Assembly: GCF_014839805.1 (NCBI RefSeq)
Contig: NC_051121.1
Location: 4,199,116 to 4,263,115, forward strand
DNA length: 64,000 nucleotides
Direction of reading: 5' to 3'
Origin: Manduca sexta
Taxonomy: Eukaryota > Arthropoda > Insecta > Lepidoptera > Sphingidae
Under the pieces are notes generated by a model. That model was not told where the DNA came from, searched no databases, and was given only the letters and a program-made list of their open reading frames with translations. Every line of letters begins with the position of its first letter. The stretch's first letter is position 1. The position numbers and the translations under genes were made by a program. Shown here piece after piece: positions 1 through 12,900 of this stretch.

Positions 1-499
1 CAAATTTGTACGTCATGAAGAATTTAAAAACCTCTCTTTCCGAATTGGCAACACTCAAACGTGTTTCATAACACCACGTAACATAAATAACCGCGGGTGA
101 AGTTTTAACCTTCAAAATATAAATAATTAATAACTCTCGTAATTCGCACTGGTAGCTAAGGCATAATGTTTAGCCATGATTTCAAAGCCAGCAATTTGTT
201 GTCTGTCCTTAATTTCATTTTAATGAGTTCAGCAAACGTTTACATACATACAGACAAGAAAATATTACACTAGTGAGTATAAAAGTGTGTTTTTGCATAA
301 TTGAAACGTGATTAAATACAATTGTTATTGTATTACGAGCGCTAGGACACGACATAGATTATAATTTTTATATGATAATATGTATTTTTTTCACATGTTG
401 TAATTAGATTGACAGAACTGTAGACAAAATGTTGGCATATTTTTTATGTATGTATTTTGTAGATTTCGGCGACGGACAGTGATTTTTTTATGTGTACAG

Positions 500-630
500 C
501 AAAGTGATCTCATTGCACCTGATCATAAGTGTAGTGGGGTTCAATAGAATATCGACTGACGAAAGATGATTACCCCTCGGCAGTCGACACAATTTTGCCG
601 GCTTGTTAAAATCGAATATACACTCGCGTA
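500..630 (+). repeat. Dispersed repeat related to the 130-bp satellite
   Basis: The segment from AAAGTGATCTCATTGCACC through GATTACCCCTCGGCAGTCGA to the GCCGGC stretch recurs at about 37800-37950 (minus), 40150-41245 (plus, amplified) and 60998-61175 (minus). The copies differ by several per cent, so the family is old. No coding capacity is seen. Confidence 0.75.
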
Positions 631-2477
631 AAGTATGGTAAATTGTGGCATTAAAATATAGATTAGTGAACGCTGTGTTTACCTATAAGTTTGTTTGTCA
701 CATTCAGTTCAACATTGTTCTAAGCTATAACATAATGTAATGTATGTGAAAACCGTTGGTGCACCTAAGAAAATAAATAAATAAATACAGATAATTTAAT
801 TTTTTAATCCAGCATGGCGCAGTGACGTCACTGCATTTGACAGTATTGCTAATGTCACAGTTTCAAGTTGACGTTTTTATTTTTAAGACAATGCGCTGGT
901 GAGGTTAAAGCGCATTTCCTTAGTCTATATTTAGAGAAGAGCTGACCTTTTGCTTAATAACCTACCTAAAGTAATGAATGGAGGCAGTTAGAAAAGACCT
1001 TCACCAAGATCATTAAAAAAACAAACATGATCTTATAAAATTTCGAAAATAAAGAAATTGCTGCAAATATTATTTATTTTAAAATAAAATCTCTATTGTT
1101 TTTTATATAAAGATATCTCATAAAAACGAAGGGTAAATTGGCAAGTCGAAATCCTTTTAAGAGAATGTGTTTTTTCCTTCCCGTCAGCTTTTATTGACGT
1201 TAAGAGCTGACGTAGAATCAATTGCCCATACCGTATGTGGGTCAAGCGTGTTATCTTATGTCCGTCTGTCCGTTTGTTATTATATATTAATTTATTAAGG
1301 ACATTTGACACCGGGATATCGGCGTGGTCATTTTATCATTGCACGTTGTGTGGAAAAATACGAATTGGATTGTATTTGTGACGTTTTTGTTTTTTTTTTT
1401 GAAGTTGAATGAAAAATAGTTTGATTGTATCTGTTAATACTGTGCATTTTTTAAAAAAACAATAACACTATGACTTGATGCGGAAATTAAAGGACCTTCT
1501 TTGGTGACACATTTTTCCATTTTCGTTTTAAAGTTAATGTTGCCAAAACAATAAATTAGTTCCATATTTTACCGCAACATGTCGAGGTTTTTGTATTTTC
1601 CTGGTTAGGCTATACATAAAAAAGAACTGAGGACATTTCTACAACAATGCACGCGTTGATTACGCTGAGACATGAATATTTTTTTACTAGTAAACCTTAA
1701 TTTCTTCTTATTACCTTTTTTGAACAATAATAAATAAAGAAGGATTATTTTTACTATTTAACCTATACGGCTATTAAAGATGTCCTTTGATTAGATCGCC
1801 CGTAATTGCAAAAAGACGGATATGGCTCCGTAGACGGAATTTGGCCCGTTGACTATACCTGTAATCTGTATATACATCCTCCTATAATTCAATAAATAAA
1901 TTAGTTTGTAGTAAAATTTGTCTCGAAATGTGGGAAAAAGATAATAATATTAAATAAATGCGATGAAATTCGTAAAATACTTATATTTTAATGTCTAACA
2001 TTCGCGTAAACATAAAACATTATGTAAATTTTGTGTCACAATGAGGTATCAAAGTCCACTGTATGTATAATATCAAGTTTGCACATTAACTCGCATAACC
2101 TTGATCTTAGAAACAGAAAGCCGATCATAACACGTTATATATTATCTATGTTTAATTAAAGCGTGGTAATGATCAAACATCTCATTCATATTCTATTTTG
2201 TTTCCTACTTTGTATGTATTATCTGGAAAGCGTGTTCGACAGTTTCGTCTTACCGTTTTGCTCATGCCAAAACTTGTAAGTGGTGGTAGCCTATAAGTAA
2301 GACAGCACTACAGTAAGTAGATCGAATCAGTATCTACTGTATTATTATATAACTTTATCAAGTAAGGTGTATGTTTTGTTGGTTGTCCTATTTAAAAATA
2401 AATAAATTAATGTAATTGTTACCTTTCGATAAAAATAAATTAAAATTGAAATTACTTATAGATGCAAAAGAAGTAAA

Positions 2478-2900
2478 TTTTGCGGATGATTGTTAGAAGT
2501 AAACGCAGTAACAGCTGGGGCCTTATTCTCTATCCTGCACGTTATTTTAACAGTGCGTAACAAGCACGTAACACAACGCATCATGTTTAGGACTATAGAA
2601 ATTTGGCTTACAGAATACCATTCCACGCACATTTCTCGAAGATAACATGACACGGCCGCGTTACGCGTTTACACGATCATACAGAATAAGGGCCATGAAC
2701 GCTTTTGGATGAAATTTGGCACATTTTAGACCATGTACTGGACAAGTCATGGCTACTTTTGCCCGGTCATTTGCTTCTATGGGAAACAATGCAATTTTTT
2801 AAATCAAATTTCTTATATAGATGGCGCTGGCTTCGTTCGTGTTTTAGGAATTATTGTAGCAAGAAAGACTTTTCACACGGGCGTAGTCTCTAGCAACACA
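2478..2900 (+). repeat. Dispersed retroelement-tail-like repeat, interrupted by a MITE
   Basis: The order of words (TGTTAGAAGTAAACGCAG, GATGAAATTTGGCACA, TTTGCTTCTATGGGAAA, then ACACGGGCGTAGTC) repeats at 49195-49475 and 55280-55595 with changes. Such conserved 3' segments are typical of degraded SINE or LINE copies in Lepidoptera. This copy is split by an inserted element at 2519-2694. Confidence 0.65.
2519..2694. mobile_element. MITE-like insertion inside a dispersed repeat
   Basis: The short inverted ends are GGCCTTATTCT (2519-2529) and AGAATAAGGGCC (2683-2694), and the 176-bp interior has no ORF. The two sister copies of the host repeat lack this segment, which defines the insertion. A target duplication is not clear. 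Confidence 0.6.
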
Positions 2901-3995
2901 TAGTTACAAATAAAAACTAGTTTAATAGGAATTAAGAGATATGAATTGATGAAAATTTTAATGAAAAATATATTTTTTAATGACGAATAAAGATTATTTT
3001 CCTATGCAGCCTTTGTAAATCAAATAACCATTACCAGCTTAAGGCTTTAAGAGACACGCACTTTATGCAGGCTTTTTGTGCAAACCAATAATTCACAGAC
3101 ACTCTTGTTAGTCAGTCAGTAGATTATCTTAAAGATCACAGGTCAATGAACCTTGGCTCCAATGTCAGACGTTTTGAAATGTGACAAGAAGGAATATACT
3201 GATGCTATCAGTTTGCTGGCTTGTTGAATGTCAATTCTATAGTCGGACTATTGTTTGTTCATAAACCAATGGATGCGAAGAGCGAATACAAAATACAATG
3301 GATTTAGTTTCTTCGTATTGGATTGGCCATTTAAGCTCTGCGAAAAATTATGTAGCTTTGATTCGTAATGATTAGTATATAACATTACGCCTTTACTCTT
3401 TTTGGGGTAGGCAGAGGTGCAAGACACCCACATTTCAGATATGTCAGGTTACATGTAAGGACTGATTAGTAAAATTATTATAAAAGGTTAATTTATAACT
3501 ACAATTTGCCTTTTATAAAATTCATAATAATTAATCACAAGTCCAATTATAAAACTGAATTAATGTACTATTCTCTCCTTTAATTGACCTGTCACTATAG
3601 AAGGATAGGGTTTTATTTATGACATTGCTGATATAATTGATTGGCACAACAAAGGGTTTTGAAAAGGACTTTCAAAGGACATTTTTTATTGCTGTACTTT
3701 TAGCAATTATAAAATAATTATTTTAACAATGAAACTTCATAATACAAATAGATTCTAAGTTGCGACCACGAACTAGACTTTAATATTATGTTTTTAAAAG
3801 CGAAAATATATTCCGTACAAGTCTTCCGCACGATAATCATTTTTCACGAAATTACCTCTTCATGACCTATTAATTCTCTGGTATAAAAAGTCTAGATGCT
3901 TCTCTTAACTATCAGTTGTTTCGTATAGAACAAACCAACATACAACTATAGAATTTAACATTAATGATTATAACGTCTCTTTTCCTTTGTTCCAG

Positions 3996-6900
3996 TTGTG
4001 TACTGCGACTACAGTGGGTCTGGACGTGCCCTCCACTGGATCGAGGAGTTCATCGGCAGAGAGGTGCTGCCGATTCACGCGACGCGATGCACCGCGCTCT
4101 CACATAGCTCTGGACAGAGCGAGATTTACAGGTAACGTTACGCCAATATGATCTATATCAGCATAGTCTCCTCAATATTCGATATCTGTTTTTTATATGG
4201 GGACGGAAAAGTCACCTTATAATGCCTGATGGTAGCAGTTTTTTAAAGCATTCATTGAATAGGTATGAATCTTCCCAACTAGTCGCCATAATTATGTTAT
4301 AAGACTCATTATCCAGTAATTAAATACAATGATTGCAACGGTACTTTAAAAAAAACTAGAGTCTGATTTTTTAATTCCGCAGGTCAGAATCAAAGACGAT
4401 AATCCGCAATGCAGTTGGCGCGTGCCCTGAAGATGTGGTGGTGCTGGGATCCTCGCTATCGACGTTCTTGCGCACTCTTCGGCCTCAGAGGGTCGCTCTA
4501 TTCGTATCCTCACGGGAGACCGAAACCCAGTTGACCCCATGGCGTGAATGTAATGCGGAGGTAAGGGATTGATTATTTTATTTATTCATTTAGTTGTTGC
4601 TCGATACTCCATCTGGAAAGACCTTTTCCAGTATAAAAGTAATAATATTAATATATTATATATTCCCTGTAATCATTTGGGATAAAACACCTATATTAAT
4701 TATATTGAACGTAAATCCTGGCCATGGTCCATCTATACTGTAATTTTTTATCAAATCCATTTAGCTGTTTCTGAGTTTATTTTAAATAATCACTTAAATA
4801 TCCGAACATCTTTAATGTACCGTCACCTGAAATCAATAAACCAATCCACAGCTTCAAATATACACTTTTGTGTTCTTCCCAATATTTTTTCGTGATAATA
4901 AAAGCAAAAAAAGCTTTATTTGACTCAAAGAAAAAATATTCAAGGTGTATTAATAGTAATTTGAAATTTTGAATTTATTCAGCTACTTTTGTGGCTTACT
5001 GTACGTTGTCGCGTTTATAACACTAATTCATGCTCAAATAATATTACCAACGTCATTTCAATGAACTATTTTGTTACTAAGGTTATATACATATAGGCGT
5101 TCATATAATTTACCTCCTTAATACATTTGAGTGTTCAATGAACGTACAGACGTTGAGGTGTTTCGAGTGTGTATTTAATCTTATTTAATTCAGAACATAG
5201 CATTATCGTTTCTATTAATACCAATGTTTTTTTATTTTGCACGCTCGAAAATATTTAGAGATTTGCTATTGCTATACGGAAGTAACATTAAAAGTTTTAA
5301 CATGGAGAATTTCAAAAAGTCTAATTCCTTTTTGTGTAATCTCTTAATTAAATAAATACATTGTGTTTCTACCGCGTAAAAGTCCATATTTTTTGTGGCA
5401 AATGGCAAAGAATTCAATTTATAAAGCCAGTGATATCCTTTATTATCAGGTCGAGAAAAATGCGAGCAATAATTTCTCCGGAATTGTATGTATGAAGGGA
5501 TTCGTGGATGTATTAACTTCATCTAAGTCTGTCCTTTGAGGATACTATAATGATATTTTATTATATTTTGTTCTCGGCAATAATTACTGCTAATGTCGAA
5601 GGGCTTCGTTTATTCAGAAATCGTTTGTAATTAAGGCAACGTCAAAGTATTATGTAAGCACTAAATTGGACTGGGAGGTCTATAGTTTACTGATTTTGGG
5701 GGACTAGGGGGTGGGGTTGTAGGAGGGGGGGGGGGTCTAATCTGAATTGTGATTAGGTCAAAATCTTTTTTACAAATAAATTGTTTAGGTTAGCAAGGGG
5801 GAAGACGGACTGACAAGGGGACAGGGGATTAAAAAATACTAAATTTATGTCTATGTAATTTTTAAACGGCCACTAACCATTAAAATTACAGTAGATTGTA
5901 TATAGATACTCTAACATGAATGGCATCGTCTGTCTATTGTTACTGACAAGACAAGGACAGCGAATATATTTTTACCGACTCCAAAAAAGGGAGTTTCTTA
6001 ATTCATGTGTTTGTATGCTTTATTTATATTTTTCGTTTATGATGTCTACACGCTAACAGAAATATTATACTGGATATTGCTAGTTTAATTATTTCTACAG
6101 AATCTGTCTACACTATAGCCATATACTGGTGCGTTAGCTATAGTTATTATCCTTGAGGCTTATAAATCTTTTATACTGACTTTAGGGTGGGAACAGTCGT
6201 GAGCAAACATTACATAAATAAAAAAAGAAAAAGACCAATATTTACACAACCATTTGTGTAAATATTGTTCTTTTTGCAAACAAGTTAGAAAACTAACGTG
6301 TGAAGCCGAGCCCGCGCCCTTCAATGCTGACCGTGAAATGACTTACGTAATCGCCCTACATTCAACAGTTACTGTATTGTGCATACAGCGGGCTTGTGTG
6401 CGATTAGACGGTTTTGATGTAGATTAAACAATGAAGTAATATGTAAGGACTGCAAAAATTGTTCATGAATATTTTAATGAGACGAAAATGTAGGGATTGG
6501 ATAGGATAGTGACATGTTTAGATTTTGTATACTATATTATCTGAGAAATGAGAATGGAATTAGAAACATTATAGAATATAAATAATCTCAAAAATGTAAA
6601 TTAAATGTTAGTCTAAAAAAACACACATGGCGAATAAGAACCTTCTTTATGAAGCAGGTTAATTATAGCGGAAAAAAACAATTCGACGAAACCGGCATTC
6701 GAAAAACGACAACATGGCACAAAAACATTTAAATTTCGAATATGTCCTATATAGGTCGACAGAGGGCGTTGTTATTTTTAGACATTTTTAAGGAGAGCAT
6801 AATGCGTTAGCGCACCGTGACATGCAAATACTTTTAACGATCGGTAAATTCCTTGGTTTTATCGAAGTGCGTGCATAATGCATGATAATCATGTGTTTGG

Positions 6901-9900
6901 AATATGGGCAGACTGCAGCCTTGTACTGACGTCCTTCTAATTGAAATGTGATATACTTAGTCTGGCCATAAATACTGTTACACTTAATTATAAAAAAATA
7001 TTACATTTGAATTTCGAATCTGTCATTTTTATACGATTGTTCATTGTGTTTTCTCATTTTGGCGCCAATACATTGTAAAATATTTTGCGATATTAAAATG
7101 GTGTGGGGTGATAAAGAGAACCGAATCGCTGTGATAGCATTACACAAAGTAGGTATGGAGCCAAATGCAATTTTAAAACTCTCCATACACTTGGTATTAG
7201 TAAAATGTTTGTGTACCGGGCTATTAATAGGTACAATGAGACCTCCTCTGTTTGTGACAGAAAAAGATCTGGCCGTCCACGTAGTGTTCGTACGAAAAAG
7301 GTGGTCAAAGCAGTAAGGGAAAGAATTCGAAGAAATCCTGTCCGAAAGCAAAAGATTTTATCTCGGGAAATGAAGATAGCACCTAGAACCATGTCGCGTA
7401 TTTTAAAAGATGACTTAGGACTTGCAGCCTATAAGAGACGCACTGGCCATTTCTTAACTGATAATTTAAAGAAGAATAGGGTGGTAAAATCGAAACAACT
7501 ACTGAAGCGGTACGCAAAGGGAGGTCACAGAAAAATTTTGTTTACGGATGAGAAAATTTTTACAATTGAGCAACATTTTAACAAACAAAATGACCGTATT
7601 TATGCTCAAAGCTCTAAGGAAGCTTCCCAATTAGTCGACAGAGTGCAACGTGGACATTATCCGACTTCAGTGATGGTTTGGTGGGGTGTTAGCTATGAAG
7701 GAGTGACTGAGCCATATTTTTGTGAAAAAGGTATCAAAACATCGGCACAAGTGTATCAAGATACCATTCTTGAGAAGGTAGTTAAGCCCCTTAACATCAC
7801 CATGTTCAATAACCAAGTATGGTCCTTCCAGCAAGACTCGGCGCCGGGTCATAAAGCTCGGTCCACGCAGTCTTGGTTGGAATCGAACGTTTCGGACTTC
7901 ATCAGAGCTGAAGACTGGCCGTCGTCTAGTCCCGATCTTAATCCGCTGGATTATGATTTGTGGTCAGTTTTAGAGAGTACAGCTTGCTCTAAACGCCATG
8001 ATAATTTGGAGTCCCTAAAACAATCTATACGATTGGCAGTGAAGAATTTTCCCATGGAAAGAGTGCGTGCTTCTATTGATAACTGGCCTCATCGTTTAAA
8101 GGACTGTATTGCAGCCAATGGAGACCACTTCGAATAAGCTTTTTATATTTTTAATTGTTTTATATTTATGTATTAAACTGACACACTGTAAAAGTAATAA
8201 ATGTTATTTGCAGTTAACAATTTTCTTTTTTCTTTATTACAATATTTATGGCAAGACTAGGTATATTACCAACACATTGCTCTATTAAAGAGCTTGTTTG
8301 CTCGCAGTTGGTTTAATTATAGTATCGTTGTTAGGAGCTAAATTTAATTTCCACGTTTATACTCGCGCCTTTATTCCAAGAGGAAGGCAGAGCTTATTTT
8401 CGTTACAGCATGGACGGTGACAGGAATTAAAATGTTTTTAATTACAAAAACGACATCATTTATTGCAAAGAATATAACCAAACTGCTTTAGACCAATGAA
8501 ACAGAGATTAATTAATATCTTTCGTATAATTACGCTTTAGAACACGTTCTAATAAGTCTTAACCAAGATGAGTTGACAATATATCAAATTAATTACACGT
8601 TACATAATATATATTTTTATTTTAAAATATTACACATACACTGACTGAAAGTAGTTTGACGCGACCTATACCAACCTCTTTTCCAATTAGTAATTATGTT
8701 TGAGGAATATATTGAACTCTAATTTCATAGCCAACTAGATTATTAAGACGTGAAAAACTATTGATCATTCCGGTAATTTAATATCGACGTTTGAAAGGCA
8801 ATCGTATCTAAGCGACAAATATACCGAAAATGTATTCTATAAATATTTAGAATCGCCACATGTTTCTGCGTCATTCGATCTAGGTTTTGTAGGTCTAGGA
8901 CAATTTTAATATCATTAGGCTATCTTTATAAAATAAAAAGTTGAATTGGTATGAATTTTTATATTAAAATCGATACTTTAAATCACTCTACTCAAAAATT
9001 TACTGATTGTCGCTTAGATATTATTGCCTTTCAAGGACGATATAAACTTCGCAGTGTAATCCCAATACGCTGTTACTAATCACGTGCTTCTGATACTTTG
9101 CACACGTTCTATACGATTTAACGGTGGGATGCCTTAAGCCCCTATCAAATAGAGTGTTCAATAGGAATGGGATTATATTTATTAATATCGTGGTGTAAAT
9201 ATACTTGCGATGGCGTAGTTGTATTACGTATGTGAGATGATGTCTAAGTCTGATTCCCAGTAATTCAACTCGCGCTTTTATATTAGTTCATAAATTTACT
9301 ATGCTTTCTGAGCCAGAATGCTGGTCATCGGAACAAACCACCGTCTTACCATTAGGTTTCTGTATCTCAAACGTAACCCTCATAGGATCGTTTTGTTTTC
9401 CGTCTGTCTGTTTGTCAAGATCCTTTTTTTTAAAGAAGTCGTATAAAGTTGAAATTTATATTAAATACTTGAGTAATATGGTTTCTTTCGGCTGTGAAAA
9501 AATCAAATATATAAGTAAAAGTGATCGAAATATATTATTGTTTATATCTACGGTTGATAGACTAATTTTACTAAGCGACATTGTTTTTCGAAAAATATTA
9601 ACTACGTTAAAAAACATAGAATAAAGTGCTGATTTTAAATATGTATGAAACTTTGCGTTGTAAAAAAATTTCGCTTAAGTTAATTAGCCTTTCAACCTTC
9701 GTTATCATATTTGTGATTACACAAGGGAATCAATAACTATAAGGTACTTTCCATTGACCTAGAATGATGAAAGGCAATAAGCAATGTTCAGCTAATGTTA
9801 AGGAACTAATCCGAAAACCGTTAATATGTATTTCGATAACAAAGAAATGCTAGTTCGTTCAGAAACTTAGATGCGCGAGTCCAATGCGCAATTGCCCGTT

Positions 9901-12900
9901 TTTTAAGTCAATACACTAAATCTTATAATTTATTCTGACTGAATGACCATGCTAGTTTAAAGGCGAGTGCCAAAATGTACGGATTTCGAGTCAACATTAT
10001 CTTGTTTAGATAGCGTCATATGAACGCATATAAATATTTTTAACAACCGGTTAACATAATTTACACGACTGATATTTTTAGTGCATACATTAGAGCGTCC
10101 GGTATATTTTGGGTTTTGAGTTCACAATCGTGTTTTGTCATAGAATCCATAAAAGGATCAAAGGAATACGTTTGCAAAGGAACTCTCAAGGTTAGGTTAG
10201 GTGCCTTTTTTATATTTTAGTTTGATAAGTCGTTTTAGTTTGTTACTTAAGGCGACATTTTTTGTTGATATATCTCATAATAAAAGTGAGAGCCTTTGGC
10301 CTGTGTCTGGATAATTAACACTGTGATATTTTATTATAGATATTAGATATATTTGTAAATGTAACAATACACGAACGTGTTATGACTGCGTCAGCGTTCA
10401 AAGAATCAACATAACCAAAATAAAAACATTATTTTCTTAGATATCAAATAGAATGTATGTTCAAAAATGTTTACAGTAATTGTTCTGAGTGCTAAACTCA
10501 TTTTTAAATTATAAATAATGTTGCCACAGATGTGTAAGAGCCTGAAGAATGTAATAATTATAAAAAGCGCGTACAAGAAATGATAAAAAATATAAACATA
10601 CGTTTATTGCATAAGTATATTTACATTTAAGTACATATATTATATTTGCCTGCGGCTCCGACCGCCTGATATGGGTAGTTTTTCCGGGGTAAAAATTTGC
10701 GTATAGCACTCAGCAGTAATGTAGCCTATGAGTGAAAAAAAATCTAAATCAGTTCAGTAGTACCTGAGATTACCGCGTTCAAACAAACAAACAAACTCTT
10801 GAACTGTATATATTAATATAGATTCTAGCTATAAACTGTTTAAATATGCATTAATACTATAAAAACATGCAATATTTCTATATCATTTCAAGGTCTAAGT
10901 ATTTGGGCATCACAAGCGTTCTCTGTTTCCTAACATGGACAATGACGTCATATTTCGGTGCGTCGCAAAATGGCGTGTTTTGCAGAAATAAACCGTGTCC
11001 TTGTTGTTTCATGTGACTTGTGGGGCCTATTAACCATGAGCATTACAGGAAGTACATTTAGAATAAAATGAACGACATGAAAAATTCATTTCTTTTTTTA
11101 TATATCAGGGGACTTATTCGTATGAACTTAGTATTTTGATATGTATGAACTATGACTTTAGACTACTTTTATTTATCAAACATAAAACAATATTGCCGGT
11201 TAAAAGGACAATTGACTTAAGCGCCATTGTTGTTTCGAAAATTTTTAATTAGGTTAAAAAAACATAGAAAAATGTTTTGATTGTAAATATGTTTGAAATT
11301 TAGTGTCGAAAAAAAATGTTGCTAAGTCAATTAGCATTTCAACCGGCGATATGTATATTGTATAGTATTTGACATATTCAAACATTAAGCGCCGTATTAA
11401 TAGGTACAACTAAGGTACGCTCTCAAGTGTGACATCAGCTGAGACGCTGTCAATTATAGTCAGCATTTTAATGTCGCTATAATAAACAGATATTAACATC
11501 TCATATGATGTTTTAAATCACAGAATATGACGGATTTTGACAACTGACTTTTAAATGACGCTGACTCAGGTGAAGCTCCTAAATGAATACTTATATTTGT
11601 TTATCAAATAGTTCAAAATATTAAATGTCTACTTGAGATCGATCTCATAGATGAGGTTGGTTATTAATACAGCTCTTAATAATGAAATACTAATATCGTT
11701 ATTTGTGCTGATATAATAACTTAGAATACTAATTATGTTCTAGTTCCAATAAATCTGTCTAGACCGGCCTTGTAACCTTTAGTTAAAATTACAAAGGCGT
11801 AACTCGACAACGATGTTAAGTAGAATGTAATGCCTTAATTAATCCAGAATTTATTTTCACAATTAAATTCCAACCACACAATTTCCTTCGCTTGAATCCG
11901 AATTTATTTTGCAAAATCCTTAACCTTGTTGCTTATGGCTTCATTACGCATTCGGACTTCCTGGTTCCGTCCAACTGACGTTCTAGTTGCCCGCCATATT
12001 TGGTTTACGAGGTTACGTTTTGCTAGCTTTATCCTTTTGCTCAATGATGCAATTGTGGAGAAACTTTTAAATATCTCGGAGTCGGTTAGTAAAATCAATT
12101 GTCCGGTAACATTGACCTACTTGTGAGGTTTCTATGACATCGCCTCGGGTGTTAACATTTAGAATGCATTTTTGTGCTCTATTTTATAACTGCGTAGGAA
12201 TAGAATGCCATTCTTTTGCCTCTGTTATATCGTTTTAAGACTGCCAGTATTATTACGAGCAGTTTTTACGTCATCGTCTAAGCAAAATATTTTTAATAGT
12301 TCTTTTTCTATGATAATTTTATTTTGCATTACGAGTACCGCAGCTTTGAAGCAAATTGGTAGACGATTTCAAACGTTAAACTAGTACAGTAATCGAACCG
12401 TATTGAAATAGCCATTTAAATGATGTTCAAAAAAGGCTTAAAGGGTCATTTTCAGATGAATACTATCAAAAAGATTTTCAAATGCATTTAAGTAGCCGTT
12501 AATGTTCCTCCTTTACTTTCGTTTACTAGCCTTAAAACGTTTCTGGGTATTGGCAGTATTGGTGTTGTATAAATGAAAAGCAATTTTGCCCTGCACGCGA
12601 CGCCATTCGATCCATTAATTGGATAGTATTTAATTCATTGTTATTGTGAATGAGAGTGTGATAGTATTGCAGTAAAACGGCGGATGGTTTTAATGAAAAA
12701 TAATTCTAGATTAAAAAGCAATTATTGGAACGATGCAGTCCTAAAATTGTCTCGAGTAATGAATGCCACAAGAATTATGCTGGATATAACTGGTAAAGAA
12801 GAATCAGTTATGGTGAATTCTCATGTATGCAAAACAAACCCGGTAGACAATGCCAGAAAAACAGCCAAGCCGTTGCCAGTAGCTTACATATCAAACAAAT

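Larger units (their letters stand above)
1..3995. other. Upstream region of the large gene: AT-rich DNA and repeats, no exon recognised
   Basis: The missing first exon(s) of the fused gene should lie here or further upstream. A preceding exon must end with one base (probably G) of the codon completed at 3996. I found no stretch that reads like the expected family N-terminus. Visible items are a satellite-related dispersed repeat (500-630), an AAAT run (about 768-785), T-rich tracts near 1390, and a retroelement-tail-like repeat with a nested MITE (2478-2900). Confidence 0.5.

Noticed and set aside
9301..9624. 107-codon plus-strand ORF
   Set aside because: Runs into a dispersed repeat shared with 11210-11350, no domain, AT-driven composition.
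11904..12126. Overlapping 64-66-codon ORFs on both strands
   Set aside because: Both lie in an intron, match nothing I know and have no splice or promoter support.
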